A stretch of 10,743 nt of DNA from positions 1-10,743 of the forward strand of contig SDVU01000761.1 of NCBI GenBank assembly GCA_016256075.1, given 5' to 3'. A model generated the notes under the pieces. The model searched no databases, had not been told where the DNA came from, and was given only the letters and a program-made list of their open reading frames with translations. The position numbers and the translations under genes are program-made. Source of the DNA: Dictyocoela muelleri. Lineage: Eukaryota > Microsporidia. Below, piece by piece: positions 7,728-10,743 of the stretch. Numbering within the stretch: position 1 is the first letter of the stretch; every line of letters starts with the position of its first letter.

Positions 7728-9015
7728 ATGAAAGAAATAAAAATTATTAAGACAAAACGAAATAAAGAAAAATACATATATGACAATTATATTTATGTGT
7801 TTGACAGAAAAAATAAAGACTGTATTTCACTCAGGTGTAGTAATTAGTCGTGTGAGATCGTTTATACACCAACAATGAAAAATCACAAGTTTTAAAAATT
7901 GTTGATCATTGCCAGTAACCCGAAGCTTATAAAATTATGAGATTAGAAATGAATGATAAATTAAAAGATATGGCAATTAATTTCAACATTCCATTTGATA
8001 AGGCAATATATATTATTCGTTAAAACTATCTTAAATGAGTTGAAAAATATCGGAAATATTAAGGTTAAAGAGATTTTTACACTAAAATACGAAGAATAAA
8101 TCAAAAAACATTAATTTAACATAGTGATGACATAGTTGTTATGTATAAATATACATATGATGTAAGCAATTTTTACAAGATGCTACGGGAAAAGAAAATG
8201 ATGCCAGGATAATATATTTTATATGAAAACATGTAGTAGAATTGATAAATAGATGTGATGTAATTTTGTGTTACGCGACTTAAAATCTGCTCCGAGAAGA
8301 TTTTCTCAGCTATTTGTCATACATATTATGTTTTTTGGTAAGATAACTCAATAATTTACTCGTTTATGCAAAAAAAAGAATTTTTGATTTATATTTATAC
8401 ATTTTAAGTCATATCGAAAAATACAACGAATTTTTAGAGGAATATAATCATTGATTTTGAGTTAATATTAACAAAAGCAATTAAGTTCTCATTTCCTGAA
8501 TAGAAAATGGTGGGTTGTAATTTATATTTTTCTTAGATTATTTTAGGGAAAATATAAGAATTTAAACATAGTAGTATTATATAAAAAAATAGAAATTTCA
8601 GAAAGATAATACGATATTTATTACTATTAAGCTTTCTTCCTATTTAAAATATCTCTTTGGAATTTGAAAAAATAAGAAAATGACGATTGAGTTTGAAGGA
8701 ATCGATAAAGTTTCTGAATTTTTTGCTTATATTTTTTTAAAAGATACAAATGAATTAACAAGATCAAAAAATTTCTAGTCTTTATATGAAAGGAACTTGT
8801 TGGATATACCAACTACTACCAATAGTGTATAAGCATGGCATAAATATCTGTATTCGTTTTTTCAAAAAATTCTGAAAATATGGGGAAAAAGAATGACAAA
8901 TTAATAATACAAGATAAAAAAAAATTTAGCGATAAATAATCTTCTAAATGGAAACATTAAAAATAAAAAACAAAGAATAAAATAAAAAATATATTACTGA
9001 ATTATGAAAAATATA
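7728..9015 (+). pseudogene. MULE transposase pseudogene with FLYWCH-like zinc finger
   Basis: Begins at ATG 7728-7730, reading M-K-E-I-K-I-I-K-T-K-R. A FLYWCH-type finger follows: Y-V-F-D-R-K-N-K-D-C-I-S-L-R-C, then a second Cys five codons after the last (TGT 7836-7838 and 7851-7853, with a TAG between them), then V-L-K-I-V-D-H-C-Q, where the family usually has D-H-x-H. After an E-A-Y-K-I-M-R-L-E segment, the MULE core is visible: F-S-Q-L-F-V-I-H (about 8301-8324), D-F-E (8453-8461), A-I-K-F-S-F-P-E (to 8500), G-C-N-L-Y-F (8513-8530; usually G-C-x-F-H-F), and T-T-N-S-V-x-A-W-H (to 8841), where a TAA at 8830-8832 replaces the usual Glu of T-N-N-x-x-E-x-W-H. Numerous stops and frameshifts inactivate it. 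The family is well supported; the 3' limit is uncertain. Confidence 0.8.
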
Positions 9016-9116
9016 TAAATTTTTAATTTTTGAGGGCTTAGATAATAATAATAATAAATTCAGGTTGTTTTTTTTAATTTATTCGTTGAGTTCTTGATTT
9101 ATTCACTTTTTACGCC

Positions 9117-9143
9117 CGAAAACTCTCCGAAGGTGAGTTTTCG
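9117..9143. repeat. Hairpin at the right end of the MULE
   Basis: CGAAAACTC (9117-9125) and GAGTTTTCG (9135-9143) are exact reverse complements around a 9-base loop. The outer arm is the element's right terminal repeat. The inner arm has the sequence of a left end, so this could be a relic of a second, collapsed copy or a genuine structural end. Confidence 0.75.
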
Positions 9144-9150
9144 TGATGCT

Positions 9151-9296
9151 TTTAATATAATTGGAATATTTACCTAAGTTTAATTTCTGTCTCTTGTACT
9201 TTTAACGATAGTTAATAGTTCTAGTGGTATAACACGTTTGGATTTTAAAACCTGCGCTTAAGAAAAGTGTAAATAAAAAATGACTATGAAAGTCAT
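9151..9296 (+). repeat. 147-bp direct repeat, copy 2 (146 bp)
   Basis: About 95% identical to 7542-7688; ends with the same hairpin ATGACT-ATGAA-AGTCAT (9280-9296), here followed by a T-run. The stem-loop plus T-run has the look of a transcription terminator, but copy 1 lacks the T-run, so this is not a conserved property. Confidence 0.93.
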
Positions 9297-10743
9297 TTTT
9301 TTAAAAAATAAATAACAATTTAATATGATAAACATAATATTATATTTAGAATATAAAAATATAAAATAAAAGTCTGGTGTAATTATTAAGCAAAAAAATG
9401 CGTCACCTTTTATTATTTATTCTTTTTCATAAGCTTAATTTTTCTCAGATACATTGAATGTTGTAGTGCAAAAGATTTTTTTTTTGTGAGAAGTAATATT
9501 TTATTTATTTATTTCAGAGATAAATTTATACTAGAGGCTTTTACTATTCTGCATAATTTTTTTTAAATATATTAATTTTTTTGTATACGGCTCTTTTATA
9601 AATGAGGGGACAACGCTTTTCGCGAGTAAGAGATAAACTCCTTTTATTCTTATTAAATAATAAGCGACAACTCGTATATGTGTATAAAAATTAATTAATT
9701 TTTAATTTGAATTATTTTTTTTATTTTGCAAAAAAAAATATTATTTTTTTTGTGATTAATTAGACAATCTTCAGGATTAACAGAAATTTATAAAAATTGT
9801 TATTTGATAGAATATGTAGTAAGAAAATGTTTATTATAAGATATTGGCATTAAAAAAAAATTTTTACGTTTAAACTATTTAATACGCTTGTTAGAGATTA
9901 ATGTTTATAATTATTTGTATTTTTATTCAAACTTAAAGGCCAATATACTTGGAAAAAATAAGAGGTTAGTTTTATTGAATAATTGTTTTCTATTTTTTTT
10001 TCGCAAAAAAAATATTTAGAAATGAAACTAGAGCTGATAAGTAAGTAGAAACACCTTGAATGTAAAATTTAACTATTTAGACAGCCCCGCCGACGTCACC
10101 CTTTAATAAATAATAAGAGAATGTCATTAAGCGGTCAAAAAATATGAAATATATTTATAATATTGTTGTAACAGTAAGGTATAGCTGATTTAAATTAATC
10201 CTAATATGACAATGAGGCATAGAAAACATTATTAGTTGTGGAGAATCGTTTGGCGACGCATCTAGGCTAAAATTCGCAGAAAAATAATATACAAATGCCA
10301 CATTTTACCTAAAACCTACTGAATAATTGTAAAAACAAAAAAAAAGCGTATACAGCTGAGCTTTTGGTAGCATTTAAAGTGACATATTAATGTAACTACT
10401 ATAAACAAAAGGCACAGATAATGTTTGGAAAAAAAACACAGGGTAAGCGTATATAGATGTTGTCGAGATGTAATATTAAAAATTAAAATCCGCAATTTCA
10501 ATCATGGTAAAATCTTTTAATAGAATTTAATCTGAAATGTAGTATTTATTATTAAAAAATTTTACAAATTTTATCATAATTAATGAGATTAGAAAAGCAA
10601 GCACTTGTTCTTATATTTCATTTTACGAGATTATTTATATAGAAATTTCGGTTCTACAACGGGTTAGTCACCACCTTCAAAAATTAGTAAATCTCAATTG
10701 GTAAGAGGAGAGAACATGATTTTTAACTCAAATAACCACTAAA
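9297..10743. other. Gene-free AT-rich tail
   Basis: About 1.45 kb in which no coding region, RNA gene or element could be recognised. The longest open frames (about 60 codons) have a Phe/Ile/Lys/Leu composition expected by chance. Local points: a perfect 18-bp A/T palindrome (9686-9703), a short GC-rich island ACAGCCCCGCCGACGTCACC (10081-10100) and a mixed-composition stretch at 10240-10280. This may be old element debris decayed beyond recognition or ordinary intergenic DNA. Confidence 0.5.

Larger units (their letters stand above)
7709..9143 (+). mobile_element. MULE (Mutator-like) DNA transposon, decayed
   Basis: The element is 1435 bp, bounded by an exact 11-bp inverted repeat CGAAAACTCAC (7709-7719) and GTGAGTTTTCG (9133-9143). 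It contains one plus-strand transposase pseudogene with a FLYWCH-like zinc finger and MULE-domain motifs. No 8-11 bp target duplication could be seen next to the ends. Instead, 147-bp direct repeats flank the element. The very short inverted ends are like those of non-TIR or short-TIR MULEs. The right end forms a hairpin with an internal inverted copy of itself (9117-9143). Confidence 0.75.

Noticed and set aside
7542-9296. Interpretation of the 147-bp direct repeats as LTRs of a retroelement
   Set aside because: The DNA between them is a MULE with its own inverted ends, with no RT, gag or integrase, and the repeats do not show convincing TG...CA ends.
9280-9302. Stem-loop plus T-run as a transcription terminator
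   Set aside because: The T-run is missing at the other copy (7672-7690) and no transcribed gene lies upstream, so the resemblance is likely accidental.
10316-10501. 61-codon minus-strand open frame with hydrophobic stretches
   Set aside because: Phe/Ile/Leu/Cys richness is expected from T-rich DNA; no motif, no neighbours and no family recognised.
10676-10743. tRNA-like stretch with TCTCAATTGGTAAGAGG resembling a D-arm
   Set aside because: No matching anticodon stem and no T-loop (GTTCGAATC-type) follows, so a tRNA cannot be supported.

Overview
The window is about four-fifths A+T and contains no intact gene. It is a graveyard of decayed transposable elements from four superfamilies packed end to end: Merlin, Ty3/gypsy LTR retrotransposon, a TIR element with a retroviral-type integrase (Ginger-like), and MULE. 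No conserved host gene, tRNA or rRNA could be recognised. The base composition and this mix of elements fit a TE-rich microsporidian genome (Nosema bombycis or Hamiltosporidium type). That assignment is an inference, and another AT-rich eukaryote is possible.

Layout. (1) 1-1375: a Merlin (IS1595/ISXO2-like) DNA transposon with 43-bp terminal inverted repeats at 125-167 and 1090-1132. Its broken transposase is on the minus strand. A palindromic repeat abuts both sides; the right copy is complete (about 1133-1352) and the left one is cut by the window edge. (2) About 1376-4430, minus strand: a badly broken Ty3/gypsy LTR retrotransposon fossil with gag, protease, RT, RNase H and integrase remnants in canonical order. 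It is cut in the integrase where the palindrome/Merlin block begins. (3) About 4430-5405: AT-rich DNA with a short degenerate repeat, possibly the lost 5' end of the retroelement. (4) 5411-7335: a 1.9-kb element with about 120-bp imperfect inverted repeats, GC-rich hairpins at both tips, a TAATA target duplication, and a decayed integrase-type transposase on the plus strand. (5) 7341-7541: featureless AT-rich DNA. (6) 7542-9296: two 147-bp direct repeats, about 95% identical, bracketing a decayed MULE. The MULE has a FLYWCH-like zinc finger, a MULE DDE domain and 11-bp exact inverted ends. (7) 9297-10743: gene-free AT-rich DNA.

The genes do not work together as a pathway. Each block is a formerly autonomous element, and what can be read is the order of insertion and the structure of the ends. 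The best-supported new observation is the 1.9-kb integrase element, whose 5-bp target duplication and G+C hairpin tips can be read directly in the sequence.
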